Source: Epiperipatus broadwayi
Lineage: Eukaryota; Onychophora; Udeonychophora; Euonychophora; Peripatidae
Direction of reading: 5' to 3'
Assembly (NCBI GenBank): GCA_028023455.1
Contig: JAQFVV010006340.1
Location: 3,005,711-3,069,710, forward strand
DNA: 64,000 nucleotides
Part shown: in pieces, positions 41,166 through 54,895 of the stretch
Layout: every line of letters begins with the position of its first letter
How positions within the stretch are numbered: the first letter of the stretch is position 1
Position numbers and translations under genes: made by a program
Notes under the pieces: generated by a model
The model's input: the letters and a program-made list of their open reading frames with translations, nothing else
Databases searched by the model: none
What the model was told of the DNA's origin: nothing

Positions 41166-41593
41166 TGATCACTAGATGGAGCTTACCAATATCTCTAAAC
41201 AAGCTTTATTTTTATAAGTGCCAAAAGAGAAAGAATTCAAAATCTTTATCATTAACCTTACCTCCAGACCAATTGTTTTGGGCTTATGACTCACCTCAGT
41301 GAAAAGATGGGTCTCTAGAAATTAGATCTAAAATACTAACTCAAAAGTCAGCACTTATAAAACATGTTTTTATCAATTCAAAAGTCTGACCTTTTTTTTA
41401 CAAGTGCTGACTATTCAGTTAGTATTTTAGATCTAGTCTCTAGATACCCACCCCTTCACTGAGGTGAGCCATAAGCTCAAAACCAATTGCTCTGAAGATA
41501 GGGTTAATGATAGAGATTTTGAATTCTTTCTCTTTCAGCACTTATAAAAATAAAGCTTGTTTAAACATATTGGTAAGCTCCATCTAGTGATCA
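41166..41593. repeat. Large palindrome, arms of ~190 bp
   Basis: Arm 41166-41357 is the imperfect reverse complement of 41401-41593, with a ~43-base loop. Outer landmarks are tgatcactagatggagctta and taagctccatctagtgatca. Inner landmarks are agtcagcactt and aagtgctgact. Diverged by scattered substitutions. Two (TA)n tracts (41640-41668 and 41681-41713), flanked by ataaaacaag/cttgttttat, follow on the right. The open frame 41072-41302 lies across the left arm and is not a gene. Confidence 0.8.
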
Positions 41594-41634
41594 TTGAAAT
41601 GCAAGCTTAAAAGCAAGTTACAAAATTTATAACT

Positions 41635-41672
<38 letters not shown>

Positions 41673-41674
41673 AG

Positions 41675-41714
<40 letters not shown>

Positions 41715-41715
<1 letters not shown>

Positions 41716-43855
41716 AAAAGATCAATAAATCTATCTTTATTTTAAAATATCATTTGTTGTTATTTAAAAAAATCTCTTTGATTTGATGTTTATATATGGA
41801 GTATTATTATTGTTTATGGTTATTAGTTAAAGTTAATGTTGTTTGGATTTATTATTTTATTTATTTGTTGATGGTACATCGCTGTGAATATTTAATTGTT
41901 ATTATTCTTAATGGTGAGATTTTTAATAGTAATAATGACATGTTTTAATTATTATAAATAAATGGAGACATATAAAATGTTGATTATAAAAAAGATTATT
42001 TTATTTGTAGTGATTATTAAAAAAATGCAATGTTATTATTTATGTATATTTTTAAAGCTGTCAAATAAATTTTCGATTTAATATTTTTTATATGATTGAT
42101 ATTTTTATTTTTATTTGAATGTTAATTGTTTAAAAGAAAACATATGTAACAATGGTTTTCAAAAACTGCACATTCTGTGGCATGTGGAAAACAACAACAA
42201 CAATAGAAAAAGGAGGCCATTATTAGGATAGTTATTAAAAAAACTGAAGGATAAAATTAGTTGTACTTTGTTTCTTTGGAATAGCCATTTTTGAGAATAA
42301 TTGAATAAGATAAATTACTGTAGTAAACACATAAACCATGATCGGCTAATATATATATTGCAGTCAGGGGCTGCACCATTTCTTTTCATTTTATCCCAAG
42401 GCAATTTTAAAAAGAAAAACTAGGCAAATTTCAACACATGAATTTCACCACGACTCAAGCCGAAATTTGATATAGCTATCTGAAATCTATAATAGTAAAT
42501 CTAATAACAATCTGGAAGTAATTAAAATTAGTTAATATATTGGATTCAACATGTCAATTTTTTTTTTCAAGGAGAGAAATCTTTAAAAAAGTGAAATATA
42601 TATGTGCGTTTGGAAACCAATAATTTTCTCTAATGTGATATTTTTTCAATTTATCCTTGGCTAGAATGCATTCTAATATTAAAAAAATATAAGACAATAA
42701 AAACAATGGAACAAGTTGACTTTTGAAAAGAAGAATGAACAAGTTGAACTTTAAAAAAGGTAATAAATAACTTTATTAATGTAAATTATATATATATATA
42801 TTTGAGATTGATATTCATTTTTTTTACTTTTATTTTTAATTGGAAGGTGTCTTGTTTTCTAAAAAAACAAATGTTTAATAAATGTCAAAATTAACACTGA
42901 AGTATTAGAAATTTGTAAGTAAAGCTCTAAGTTTATGTTGCATATGGGTTATTTATATATATATTTTAATAAGTGAAATTTATATTTGCAAATTTTATTA
43001 TCAAAAGTTTTATTATTTATATAACATATTTTTTTAAACAATATTTATTATCTATTATCTATTTTATTAACTTACAATATTTTACCAATCAATTATTCAC
43101 TTATCTATTTATCTATTTTCATTTTCACTTTATATAGTAATTCTTATGCAGACCTAAACAACAATTCATATATTTGCTGTATATAATATACTTTTATTTA
43201 TTTATTTATTTATTTTTAAATTTTAAATATTTGGGAAATATAAATATGGATTTGTGTTGATATTAATGCATACTTGTTGAGCACAAATATGTCTTTATCT
43301 ATTTAATATATATACTTATTGCAAGTATATATGTATTTTTATTATTTGGGTTTGTATTTAAAGAACTATTTAAAACAGTGATACTACTTAAAAAATCAAA
43401 CCATAATATAGAAATAAAGGATGTACTATTTGTTTTATAAGTAATGCCTTTGTATTTTATTTGGAAGAGTATTAATATTTTATTCTTATTTTTCTTTTAG
43501 TGCCAGAGTCATTATAAAGTTTATTAAATTCACAACCTAATGGAGAATAATCTCATATTTCAATTATTATTATTTAGTGTTTAGGTCACTTATCAAGCCA
43601 ATGTTCATTAATATGTTTAGATATACATAAGTTTACTTATGTAATGTGTATATTGGATTCCATAAAATTCCCTTTGTTTCTGGTATACATATTTTGTTAG
43701 TTAGTCAAAGTAACCCTGAGAATAAATTATAAGAATAGGTCTTATTATTACTCTGTATGATTTTGGATTTATTTCATGTATAGCTAGTTGGAAGGGCATA
43801 TAAACAATTTATTTAAATATAATTGGGATAATTTTATCTTTCTTCATTTAAATTA
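41715..43855. other. Very AT-rich intronic DNA, nothing recognised
   Basis: Only low-complexity TTA/TAT-rich sequence and short (TA)n tracts (42787-42800 and 42955-42963). Confidence 0.5.
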
Positions 43856-43859
43856 TACA

Positions 43860-44195
43860 ATCTATTATATTTGGTTTTCTCAACAATTGGATTCATTTAG
43901 ATTATTAAGATATTTCTTTATGTGTATGATGTGTTATGTTTATATTATTTAAATTGGATGATAAATACATTCTATTACATTTGGCTTTTCCAGTGATTGG
44001 GCCGTTTCAATGTGGATAGGCATTCCATTACATTTTGGCACCAACGTTTGAGGCCTTCCACCTTCATATGTGTATTTTCATTTGAGATCGTTTAGATTAC
44101 ATATATCCCATTACATTTGGATGCCATAATGTGGCCAGCATAATATGTTTGTTTACTTTTTCATTACATTTGTCATCCAATATTTGGAGCATTAC
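43860..44195 (+). repeat. Degenerate array of five TTACATTTGG... motifs
   Basis: Motifs begin at about 43864, 43974, 44028, 44111 and 44164 (spacings ~110, 54, 83 and 53 bp). Each is TTACATTTGG-like, followed after a few bases by a TTTGGRGGCC-like string. The best copy is TTACATTTTGGCACCAACG then TTTGAGGCC. The motif recalls the retroelement primer-binding-site string that pairs with tRNA-Lys (TGGCGCCCAACG...), but no LTR or gag/pol is present nearby. Confidence 0.45.
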
Positions 44196-45359
44196 TTTTT
44201 TTATTCATATATATATTATAATATGTTTATAATCTATTGTTTGTAACAGTATGAATAAATAAAGATGAACTGATAATAGATTGATAAAAGGCTGTTACTT
44301 TATAACCGATTACAATCTATATATTGATGAATGATAAAATGATAGTTGCTATAATTCAATAACTAAACACCAAACCGGATATATGATATGCTCCCACGGT
44401 TCATCATTTTGTAACCGAATAAAATTAAATGAGAAATGAATTTACTGTGTTAGTTAAAATACAATTTATAATTCAACAAGGATGACACTAACATATAAAT
44501 AAAAACATAGGCATATCATGCTCTATTTGGGTGTCTATTTGTAATTAATTAAATATAACATTATAGCCTGTTTGCAACTATCATAAACATTAATTCTGTC
44601 ATGCTAATAATGAAATAAATAAATTATCTCATTTCTCAACACATAAAAATAACAACATAAAAATTAAAACTATTATCATCAAAGATTTAAAATATTTTGA
44701 TATTGGGGAGTCATTTGAACAATAAAACATACTAGCCATTGTCATCAAATAAAATAATATTAATATTAGATATAGCAACTGAATAAAAAATTACGGTGAA
44801 ATCCCTGGAGTGCCTTACGCGTATCTCCAATAATAGATTCTGTTAACCAAGAATCCTTCTCCTTCCTCTTTCCATGTATATACAACCCTTCATGGTCACA
44901 CGCACACACACTGGTGCTATTTATAAATAATTTATAAAACATATTACATAAAGTTAATAAGTTGGAAAAGGGACGGGATCACTTTTATTCAGTTGAGCTA
45001 AGTACATGTGTTTACCCACGAGTGCCACTAAATTGATTTAAATCTAGATAAATACTATCTGTGTATAGTGTACTGAGTTCAAACTCATTCGGTACATTTT
45101 TACTACACATAGTTTAGATGACTAATAAACAACAAAAAAATGACCTTCTTATATTTTATCTATGTCAATAAAATTATAAGATGCCAATATGACCAAAATT
45201 TATATATCAGACTCTGATAGATATTACTAGCTCATTTTAAGTATATTGATAAACAGATGCAAAAAAAAATACTCTTATTAATGGCTTCCAAACAAACATA
45301 GTGAAGACAATTACTTAAGTGGATGGCCATGAAATTAGTTACTTAACTTAATTAAATAT

Positions 45360-46000
45360 AATATATTGATGATGATAGTGATGATAATAATGATGATGAT
45401 GATACCAGCCCTAGCTTTATAATGAACTCACAACAATAAATTTATTTTTATAAACTCATAGGCACTTTTTAAAATCATCCTATGTTAAACGGGGATTTAA
45501 ACATAACATTCAATAGCATTTATATATGTTTAGGGTTATTTACTAAAATACTTTTATAGTAAAACTAGGAGTCAATAATACCAGTGCTGATGACTGATCA
45601 TCACGCATCTCCCCATGTGATATTCAACTTTCTATAACCCCTATATACTATATATATTAACTATGTTAAACATTAAATTTAATGATTATAATTTATTTAA
45701 TGATGATGGTGATCATAACTCATGTACCGTACTATGTTTAATGGTGTTTTAATCAATAAAATAATATCCATCTTTGATGAGGATGATCAAAACTCATGAA
45801 CACAAGATAATTTTAGCTTTCTATTATTGACCTATAATTATTAAAACTTGGTGATTATTAAGCATAATCCTTGAATACTTAAATGTAAATCAACATTCTA
45901 GCTTACTTAACATTTTGTGAGCTCTTGCTTAATCTTTGCGAGTGCTGATGATTCTTAATATCTGTGAACGGTGATGATGATCATTTAAAACAATAGAATC
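45360..46000. repeat. Degenerate GAT-rich repeat region
   Basis: Clusters of gatgatgat with intervening strings such as tgatgatggtgatcataact and gatgaggatgatcaaaactc recur at irregular spacing. A related block lies at about 59050-59380 (atgatgatgatgacgatgag). There is no coding content. The wider interval 44200-48440 otherwise shows nothing I can support. Confidence 0.45.
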
Positions 46001-48457
46001 AAGACAAGAAAATACAACAATATTTTTAATAATAACTCGGAAACCAATTAAGATATATGATTATATTTTATTAATACTATTCTTCTTTCTTTCTTTAAAA
46101 TCAAATTAATAACTGTACAATTGACTCTATTATTATATTAATTACCTATAGAATTAATACAAAATTTTAGATACGCATAACCAAATAAATTTAATATACA
46201 AGTTTATCAATTTTGATATTTTAAAATAATCTGGCTTACATTGATATTAGATAAAAATATTTTATAAATGCTTACTTAAGACTGTCCTTATTTATTACAT
46301 ATTACAAAATTAAATTTCATAAGTAATGTGTGTGTTTTTCACTTTCATTCTGATGTAAGCCTTGCTCTACAATTTCCTATACTTAAATTAATTATGCATA
46401 ACCTATTCTTTTGACATGTTTGTTTAAGCAGTTATACATGCACACATTCAGTAATGTTAACATATATGTTTAAAATGTATATTCCTATATGATAGATTCA
46501 TACATAAATCACATATATAAAAATATTCTTGCAACCTTGAGCAAAAGAAAATAAAATACATTATATCAAATTTAATATGCAACAAGATAAATAAAAAAAA
46601 CATTATAAATGCATATATTTATAGGTTGTTCATTATCATAATAAATGAAGAACAATAAAAAAAACATTTCAATATTACAATATATAATAAAGAAAATTAA
46701 AAAAAATAATGAAAATTTAAGTTAAAGATTTAAAATGTGTTTGTGTTATGATATGTGATATTGAGAATAACTATTGATAAACAAGTCTTTAATGTTTCTG
46801 TATCAAAAGAAAAAAATGCTTTGACCAATAAATTAAGGTTTACTTTTAGTAAGTAAGAATAAAAGATCTGTTAATGAAAGTTCATAGTTACCCGATTATT
46901 TTCACTTCTTATAAATGTCTCAAGTTTGAATTTTCAGACTGCTTGTCTCATGTATAGCTTCAATAAGTTGATTTGCTCCATTTAAAAAAAGAAAAGTTCT
47001 TGCAGATACTTTTAAGATAAACATGAATTAATTGAGTTGCTCATTTCCACAAGTTTAAAATTATTTATTGCCAATACTTTTGATAACAATGAATTGTTTG
47101 ACTCGCTTGTTTCCAATTCTTAAAAAAAAAACTCATTGTAGACACTTTAGATGAATGTGAGGAAAACTTTAAAAAAAATTGATTCATAAGCTTATTCAAA
47201 TTTAGTTATAAGGCTGTTATCCAATTTCCTTTTTCTTTTCTCTTCTTTCCCCTTCTCCCTCCATTCAAAGGCAATAAACCCCTAATAGACCAGGAGCCAG
47301 AAAAGAAGCATTTCAAATAGCTTGTGTGGTTGGTTTTAAACTCGATCTTTCTGTTGGTTATAAAGGACTTTTGGTATAAGTCCACAGATAAATCAGTGAA
47401 TTAACCCATAGATGTCAGATTTCAAGAAGCAGAAGAAGTGGCTTTAGCAATGCACATTCATTGTATGATACACAGCAAAATATATTAATATCATTTTATA
47501 GAATTGTCAATAACTTCTTCCAAGAAATTCAATTTTGTTCCATTTCTTTATCTTAATCTTGTTGGGAATTACTTATATATATGCACATCTTCATCTATAC
47601 TGACTTTAAAACAACAGTCATTTTTCTCCTTCCTCAATTTTTAAAGAGAGAAAAAAAAATCAATCGCTCCCTCTCTTTCAAAAAAATATGCAGACTGTCC
47701 ATTTCCTTTGGTTTTCATGAACTCAATCATTACATCTCTGTCTAATAATAATGAAAAACTGACCTTACATCTCTTCTTTAATAATAATAAAAAATTGATC
47801 TTAGTAATATTAATGATTGACTTTCTTTTAAAACCACATATTGTTAGATCACTCTCCTCCAAACAAAAAATTGAACTGGCCTCTAAATATTGTTTCATTC
47901 ATTTATATTGTGAATCTTTGATCAAAGAGAAGGACCACCTGGAAATCTTATCTTGAGATAAAGATCAAAGCTTCACAAGTTTGACAGTCTGTCACAATTA
48001 ATAAAAACTTAGGATTAATTGTTACATTTATTCTTTCCAAGCATCACTTCCCTCTCTAGATATCTACAATCTAGATAACACAAAAACAACAAAGCTTGCA
48101 ATCTTAGTCATTAAAGATTTGTGTAAAAATGTTTTATATTTAAAATATCTATACTCACAGTGTACATTTTCATATCCTAATCTACTAATTTTGATCATTT
48201 TACTTCACACTTTCTTTCTGATCTGCTTTATTTAATAAGAATATAGCTAAATAATTTCAACACATTATTTAATGAAAATATAATAAATCCCTATATTAAA
48301 TATTGTTTCTTATTACCTTCTCTCTCTACAACTGCTTTTTTATTAACTATTTATAAATCATATAATAATAAATACACACATAAATTTATATATATATAAG
48401 AATTTTTTTTTCTTAATTTAATAATACATATGTGGGTGAAATGAGTCATATATCTAC

Positions 48458-48958
<501 letters not shown>

Positions 48959-48989
48959 TAGTTCCAAAAAAAATGGAAAATATTCTTAC

Positions 48990-49202
48990 CAAATGTTGGA
49001 CAAACTAGTATTTCGGGAAGTGTCCAAGTTTTATTATTGCAATGACTTGTAATTGTTGAAGTTGTGTTATAACATTTGTATATTTTTATAGCCCCTTCAT
49101 AAAGATATGTCCCATCTTTTATTATTTCCTGCAATGGATAACTTAAGGACTGGTGAAATGTTATATAACTATATGGAACAGGATCATTAGTGACCAAACA
49201 TC
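48990..49202 (-). CDS. Exon 3 of 4 visible: sushi/CCP module
   Basis: Internal exon of 213 bp (71 codons), phase 1-1. The acceptor (TA)n...tatatag precedes GA-TGT; the donor gtaagaat follows ACA-TTT-G. With the previous exon's final C, the split codon is CGA (Arg). The frame encodes a sushi module: Cys1 in CLVTND, DGTYLYEG, Cys2 in YKCYN, Cys3 in SHCNN, Trp in KTWTLP and Cys4 in LVCPTF. It is a clear paralogue of the exon at 55646-55861, sharing Y-PL-EI-K-G-YL-G and the spacing of all four cysteines. Sequons NTT and NKT suggest glycosylation. A second copy of the acceptor edge lies 37 bp further upstream, and a ~500 bp (GATA)n tract starts 31 bp past the donor. The following intron is ~42 kb unless small exons within it were missed. 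Confidence 0.87.
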
Positions 49203-49261
49203 CTATATATATATATATATATATGTATGACCAAACATCCTATATATATATATATATATAT
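49203..49261. repeat. Two (TA)n tracts with a 37-bp duplication of the exon edge
   Basis: The string tgaccaaacatccta followed by (TA)n occurs at 49191 and again at 49228. The first contains the acceptor and first codons of the sushi exon; the second is an upstream copy of the same edge. Confidence 0.85.
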
Positions 49262-49296
49262 GTTAAAATGAAGATTTGCACGGGTTAAATATATAA

Positions 49297-49448
49297 AATA
49301 CATATTTTGCAGGTTCATCCGTGTTAAAAACTTTTAATATTAATATACTGATGTTTCGACTCTGTGGATGGCTTGTGTGACCAAGTCGAAACGTCAGTAT
49401 ATTAATATTAAAAGTTTTTAACACGGATGAACCCGCAAAATATGTATT
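49297..49448. repeat. Inverted repeat with 65-bp arms, two mismatches
   Basis: Arms 49297-49361 and 49384-49448 pair along 65 bases with two mismatches around a 22-base loop. The arm/loop junction carries cttg-tgtgac-caag-t-cgaaac, a hairpin followed by CGAAAC, reminiscent of a decayed hammerhead ribozyme core of the kind carried by Penelope-like elements. Bounded by (TA)n on both sides (49240-49261 and 49448-49458). Confidence 0.85.
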
Positions 49449-50627
49449 ATATATATATGAAATTAATTTCAATGCATACTGATATCTAAAATAAAGATCA
49501 AATATCAAATTATGTCAAACATTAGGAAATTGTCATCCCTGACTTCTGTGAATAAATATATTACAGTCCGCATCCAGGTACATCTAGTTCGAAAAAGTAT
49601 CTGAAAATTTCTTAACGTTTGAGGTGATTTGGTGTATGACAAATATCTACAATGGCATTTGCAGTTACAGTTTAAAAATGAAAATCTCATTACAAGCATA
49701 TAGTACTAATGTTTCAATTTGACTGACTATTTTCACAATCTGTCTATATTTACATAATTATTTTGCTTCTGCCATAAATTATTTATCTTATTTATAAAGT
49801 ATTCCTCAATGATTTTTATTTTCTTCAAATCATTTTTCAGTCGTATTTTTTCAAATCATTTTTCAGACGTATAAAAATAATTTCAAATAATTTAGTGTTC
49901 TTCAGAAACAGATTTAAGTCAGTTTAAATATATTTTTTCTTACAATAAGGTCTTGTTCACATTTTTTAAACATTTTCAATCACAGATAAACCTTTACTCA
50001 CACTTGCATCCCATTTTCTACATACTATTCTTTGTTGATTTTACCATTAACAATCTTTCCATTAATAATTAATCTATCAGTCTTTAATCTACACTAACTA
50101 CAGTATTGAAAATGAAAAGAATCCGTTGTATTAATCATATCACACAACATGCTATTTATATACGACAGTGAAATGCATTTTATTTTTTTAATACATTTTG
50201 TTACCCATTTATACATAAATATATGTAATATATTTTAAAAATATCTTTCTTTTTATATTTTATTTTGAGTAATTCATTAACATATAATTCAATGTTGGAT
50301 AACTGATTGCCTGAGATTCACATAACACTACATTTTTAAATTATTATTTTTTCTCAATCAATTCTATTCGTTTAAAAGAAAAACATTTGTTAAAAAGTAT
50401 TTAATTCATCTAATTGATAAGAATTTCATAAATATTTTATAATTGATCTTATTTTCTGTCCACAAATGTAAATTAACATATTTTATACTTTTTAATATAA
50501 TCAGTATAATCAGAACCTGTGATTTAAATACGGGCATGGAAGGGGGGTTAAACCCAATAGAAAAAAATTATTAAAAAAAATAGCATTGAATTAATAATAT
50601 TTTAATTACACATTTACAACATAAATA

Positions 50628-51566
50628 ATGCTGGATTCGAACTCAGACATTCACACGACCCACAACTCTCAGTGCCATCTTATATTGCTGACTCACCTGA
50701 TCACACATATGTTGAAAAGATAAATAATCACCAATATACATATTTCATGATAAATCAGCACTCATCAGTTGGTCCAGATTACCATCTCCACACATATATA
50801 CAATCAGTACTCAGCATTATATTAAGAGAGCCAACCTTCATACTTTAATGGACAGGCTTCAAACTAATCCAGCCCACAACTCTTCAGCCTTCCATTTCAT
50901 TGAAAATCTGATGATGAAATGTTCAAAGCCCATGTTAGTGCCAAGATTGTCATCCTGCCCATGTTGACATTTTTCTGACACCTCATGTACAGGAGAATAA
51001 TCCATTTGTACATACATATGCGAGGGATGGGCAGACCTCTTACACACTATTTATATAAATTAATACAATGTACAGGTTTAACACCTACATTTATATATGT
51101 TATGTAATAGGTTTGCCCATCTCTCACATATGTATGTATAAATGGATTATTCTCCTATACACAAGGGGTCAGAATGACTAAATGTCAACATGGGTACCAT
51201 GACAACCTTGGCACTAACGTGGGCTTTGAACATTCCATCATCAGATTTTCAATGAAATGGAAGGCTGAAGAGTTGTGGGCTGGAGTAGGTTGAAGCCTGT
51301 CCATTAATGTATGAAGATTGCCTATCTTAATATAAAGCTGGGTACTGATTCTATATATGTGTGGAGATGGTGATCTGGACCAACTGATGAGTGCTGGTTT
51401 AGCACAAAATACATATATTGGCTGATGAAAAAAATGTAAAAAAGAAAAAAATACGTATATTGGTGATTATTTATTTATTCAACATGTGTGTGATCAGGTG
51501 AGTCAGCAATATAATATGGCACTGAGAGTTTTGGGTCGTGTGAATGTCTGTGTTCGGATCCCGCAT
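50628..51566. repeat. ~940-bp palindrome containing R1/SINE-like units
   Basis: Left arm 50628-51048 and right arm ~51100-51566 are reverse complements at most positions, with a ~50-base spacer. Landmarks are gattcgaactcagacattc (left outer) against gaatgtctgtgttcggatc (right outer), and ccatttcattgaaaatctga against tcagattttcaatgaaatgg. The right arm is longer because of a ~45-bp insertion containing a second aaatac-tatattgg near 51405-51465. Each outer end carries a B-box-like string (GAGTTCGAATCC on the minus strand at left, GTGTTCGGATCC on the plus at right). The minus frame 50859-51047 is inside the arm and not supported as a gene. Confidence 0.85.
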
Positions 51567-51599
51567 ACATTAGATATATAAATGCATGTGTTAAGCCTG

Positions 51600-54580
51600 T
51601 ACAATGTATTAACATAAATAATGTAAAATTGTATTGAATTAATATAAACAATTTGCAGAATTAGTCGCATTTAATAGTTAGAATTAATGCTTACTACAAA
51701 ACATAATGAATTAAAATGAGTTTATAACTGAAAATTAATCTTTTATATTTTTTTATTGATGTATTGTATATCTATAGTGACTTAAAAATGTTTTTTTTTT
51801 AAATTTGGAAAACTTATACGAGGTTCAAAATTAGTATTTAGAAAAGACCTTTTTTAAAATCATGTCTTCAAGAGCTCTTATTTCAGTTTCTCTATTTTCT
51901 ACAAATATTTATAAAGGAATGAGACCCTCTTTTGAGATTATAATTCAGAGATATGCTTTATTAATTTATTTTTTAGGAGAAGGTTTACATTCTAATTGCA
52001 AGGCAAAATTTGGGAAAAAGTTCATTACAGTTATTTTCTGTTATAAATTTAAGTTAGTCGAAAGATTTAATTTGAATAAAATTTTCTCTTCTATGTTTCA
52101 TATCGAAAAGACTTCACTCATATATTCTCTGTCTTCATTAAAAATGTCTAGCTTTTTTTTTGAGAAATTTATAAACAGAATGATGAAATATTTTATAATT
52201 TTCTAAAATTTCTAGAATTGACTTAAATATTTCATCTATTTGACAAATCAAAATGTCAATTAAGGGATAAAAACAAAAACAAAAAATATTTTAATTTGTG
52301 ATAGATACGTCTAAACTATTTATCATTAATATCTATTTCATAGGGGGGGGGGACTTTTTTACGGATAAGATAGGCAGAAAATTTCCCCAATTCATCATGT
52401 CCTTGAACATTTTTTGTCTCTTCTAATTATTTTTAAAATCCACTACTGTTTTATATCTTGGAATAGATTTTGAAAAGATTTAGTAGGGAAAAGTGTATTC
52501 TAACTTTAAATCTCCATTTTGTAGAATTGTGTTTACATTATTTATTGTACTTGAAATATTTTACCAAACTAGAAACAATAACAATGTTAAATTTTGTATT
52601 ATATTCGTACACACTGTTTGCTTGCAAGCAAATAAATAATAAGATGATGTATTCATAACTTCATTCAAGGCAGATGTAATTTCTTTCATTTGAAAACGTA
52701 AAACACCAAATCGATTCGGACTTCCCATCTGCTGGTATTTGACAATTTTAATGTTAATTTGTATATGTTTACTAATACTGTCCAATATTTGGGTGAATCT
52801 GTAAAAAGTAAATTCTGAAAAACAATAGATTCTGCAGCACTGGCTGCTATGTTACAAAAAAGTAAAATTAAATAATAAATATGGTTTATAAAACATATTT
52901 TGATTTGTTCTTCTTTTATTCCTTATTCTTGTCCATACTCCCTTAGTAAAAGTGTTTTCTGTTGTCCATAGTACACAGGATAATTTTAAAATAATAATAA
53001 AATGATAAACCTTCATAAGTGTATTTTGTGCTACTAAAAATCCAATAAATAATTATTGTTTTCATTTTTTTTTTTTACTGTAATCAATGTTATCTTAAGA
53101 AAACATACATTTACTCCATGAGATACATCTGATAAAAAAATCCATTTGAACAATATAATATTTGGAAGCCTTCACATATTTTGCAATGTTTTTCATTATT
53201 TTGTAAATATTATATTTAAAAATAATTTTGTAATGAATATAATAAAGAATGAACAACTCCTATGTTACTATTCTGACGCCGTTTTATTATGCTTGATAAC
53301 ACAATATCTATTTTGTTTAATTATTCAATCAAATCAAATAAATTCCCATTATTTGAACTTTCAATTATTTCTTTGTTATTAAAAGAAAAACTTTTTTAAA
53401 AAATAGTGTTGCACAGTTTTAAAAAGTTGTTGCACCGATCGCCAATAATATGATTTAAATTTAGCCTTTAAATTAATTATATCCACTGAATCAAACATTT
53501 GAAATGTATATTTTATGAAGACTCAATGTATGGGTCAATTATTGGCAGTTTTATAGGCATTTAAAGAATCAAATAACAGACAAAGAAAAGACAATAAATT
53601 CATTTTTCGATATCAAAAAATAAAAGTCTGCCAGAAGCAGTTGCTTTTCACAATTGCTTAATATTTTATAATATTAAACATCAGAAAAAAATCTAATTTT
53701 CTTTATAAGAAAATAACATTCGTTGCTCTGTTTGGCTCAAGATTAACTAACTTTATTCTAATATCGCTTGATATAGGTTTAGGCCATTGCATTTGATCGT
53801 CATCATAATAATTTAAAGTTGTCTGTAGGCAGTGTTAAAATTGTCATTGGTGATTGAAATTTATAATGTATTAACTTCTATTTTATTTTCAGAATCAGTT
53901 TTTTTTTTTTTTAACTATTATTTCAGGAAAGACGTCACGGGCTAATTCAATTTGATTATTCTGTAACTACATTATCATAGGTTTCTATCATTTTATTTTA
54001 TCCATTGTCTTAAACAAACCTTTTTTTTTCCTTTACAACACTGTTTCTTTGCATCTATCAAATATTTTTTGGTGGTATTTTATCTCAACATTGGAAATTT
54101 TATTATTATTTTTAATTTTGTTTTATTTATTTAAAATCATTATTTCATTAAAGAATGCAGTATAAAGAATGCTCAAAGTTCATATATATATTTTTTTTTA
54201 AATATGAGTATCCATACTATCCTTTTACTCACACTTGAGAACTAATTTAATACTGAAAATAGCAATATAGCTTTTATTATAAACATATATCAGTACCTCG
54301 AATTTTATCATTAGTTTAAATTATTTTTATATCCTGATTATTTATGATGAAAAGATAAATAAATGTCGAGAACTGAAATACTTAATAAATATGTTTGTTC
54401 TAACTTTTTAAAAAAGAATACATATTATTAATAAATTAAAAATAATAATGATAATATTAATATGTAAAATAAGAACACAACATTAAATAAGATCAAGATG
54501 TTCCAAGATTTTTAAAATTCAAATACACCCAACATGAAGAGGTCAGATAAAAAATTTATTGAAAGATTTGTGTGTGTTCA
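51600..54580. other. AT-rich intronic DNA, nothing recognised
   Basis: Contains a (G)9 run at 52345 and several poly-T runs. Open frames (51862-52206, 52470-52658 and 53146-53382) are AT-rich, lack domains and have no splice context. Confidence 0.45.
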
Positions 54581-54654
54581 TATATATATATAATATTACA
54601 CCAGTGCCTACTTTGTACTAACATCCTACATTATTGTATATATATATATATATA

Positions 54655-54726
54655 TGTCAAAGCGTTGGCCAGTAAGTGAACCCGGGCCACCTGCTTGGTA
54701 GGCAGCTATGCTAACCGCTAGGTAGA
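54655..54726 (-). repeat. tRNA-derived short repeat (SINE head-like)
   Basis: The minus strand reads ctagcggttagcatagctgc, an A-box-like string, then ctaccaagcaggtggccc and a B-box-like gggttcacttac, in tRNA-like order and spacing. It is preceded on the plus strand by (TA)n and followed by a poly-A stretch at 54752-54765. A real tRNA is unlikely because the cloverleaf 3' half is incomplete; a SINE head is the better reading. Confidence 0.55.
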
Positions 54727-54880
54727 TTTTTATGTTTTGTTTTATATAAAAAAAAAAAAAAAAGGTTTTTCCCCTCTAAAATGAAAAAGTCACAAAATTA
54801 TTTAAATATATAGGATTTCTCCCTGCCTTTTCTCAAAATTTCAAAGTCTGCGTGCATTGCACACACTGCTCCCACACCCT

Positions 54881-54895
54881 CCCCCCCCCCCCCCC
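54881..54895. repeat. Poly-C tract
   Basis: A run of about 13 C, unusual in this AT-rich window; the glycine-rich minus frame over it (54798-55034) is not supported as a gene. Confidence 0.85.

Noticed and set aside
54655-54726. Candidate functional tRNA gene
   Set aside because: Only A- and B-box-like parts are recognisable and the B box is degenerate; no full cloverleaf.
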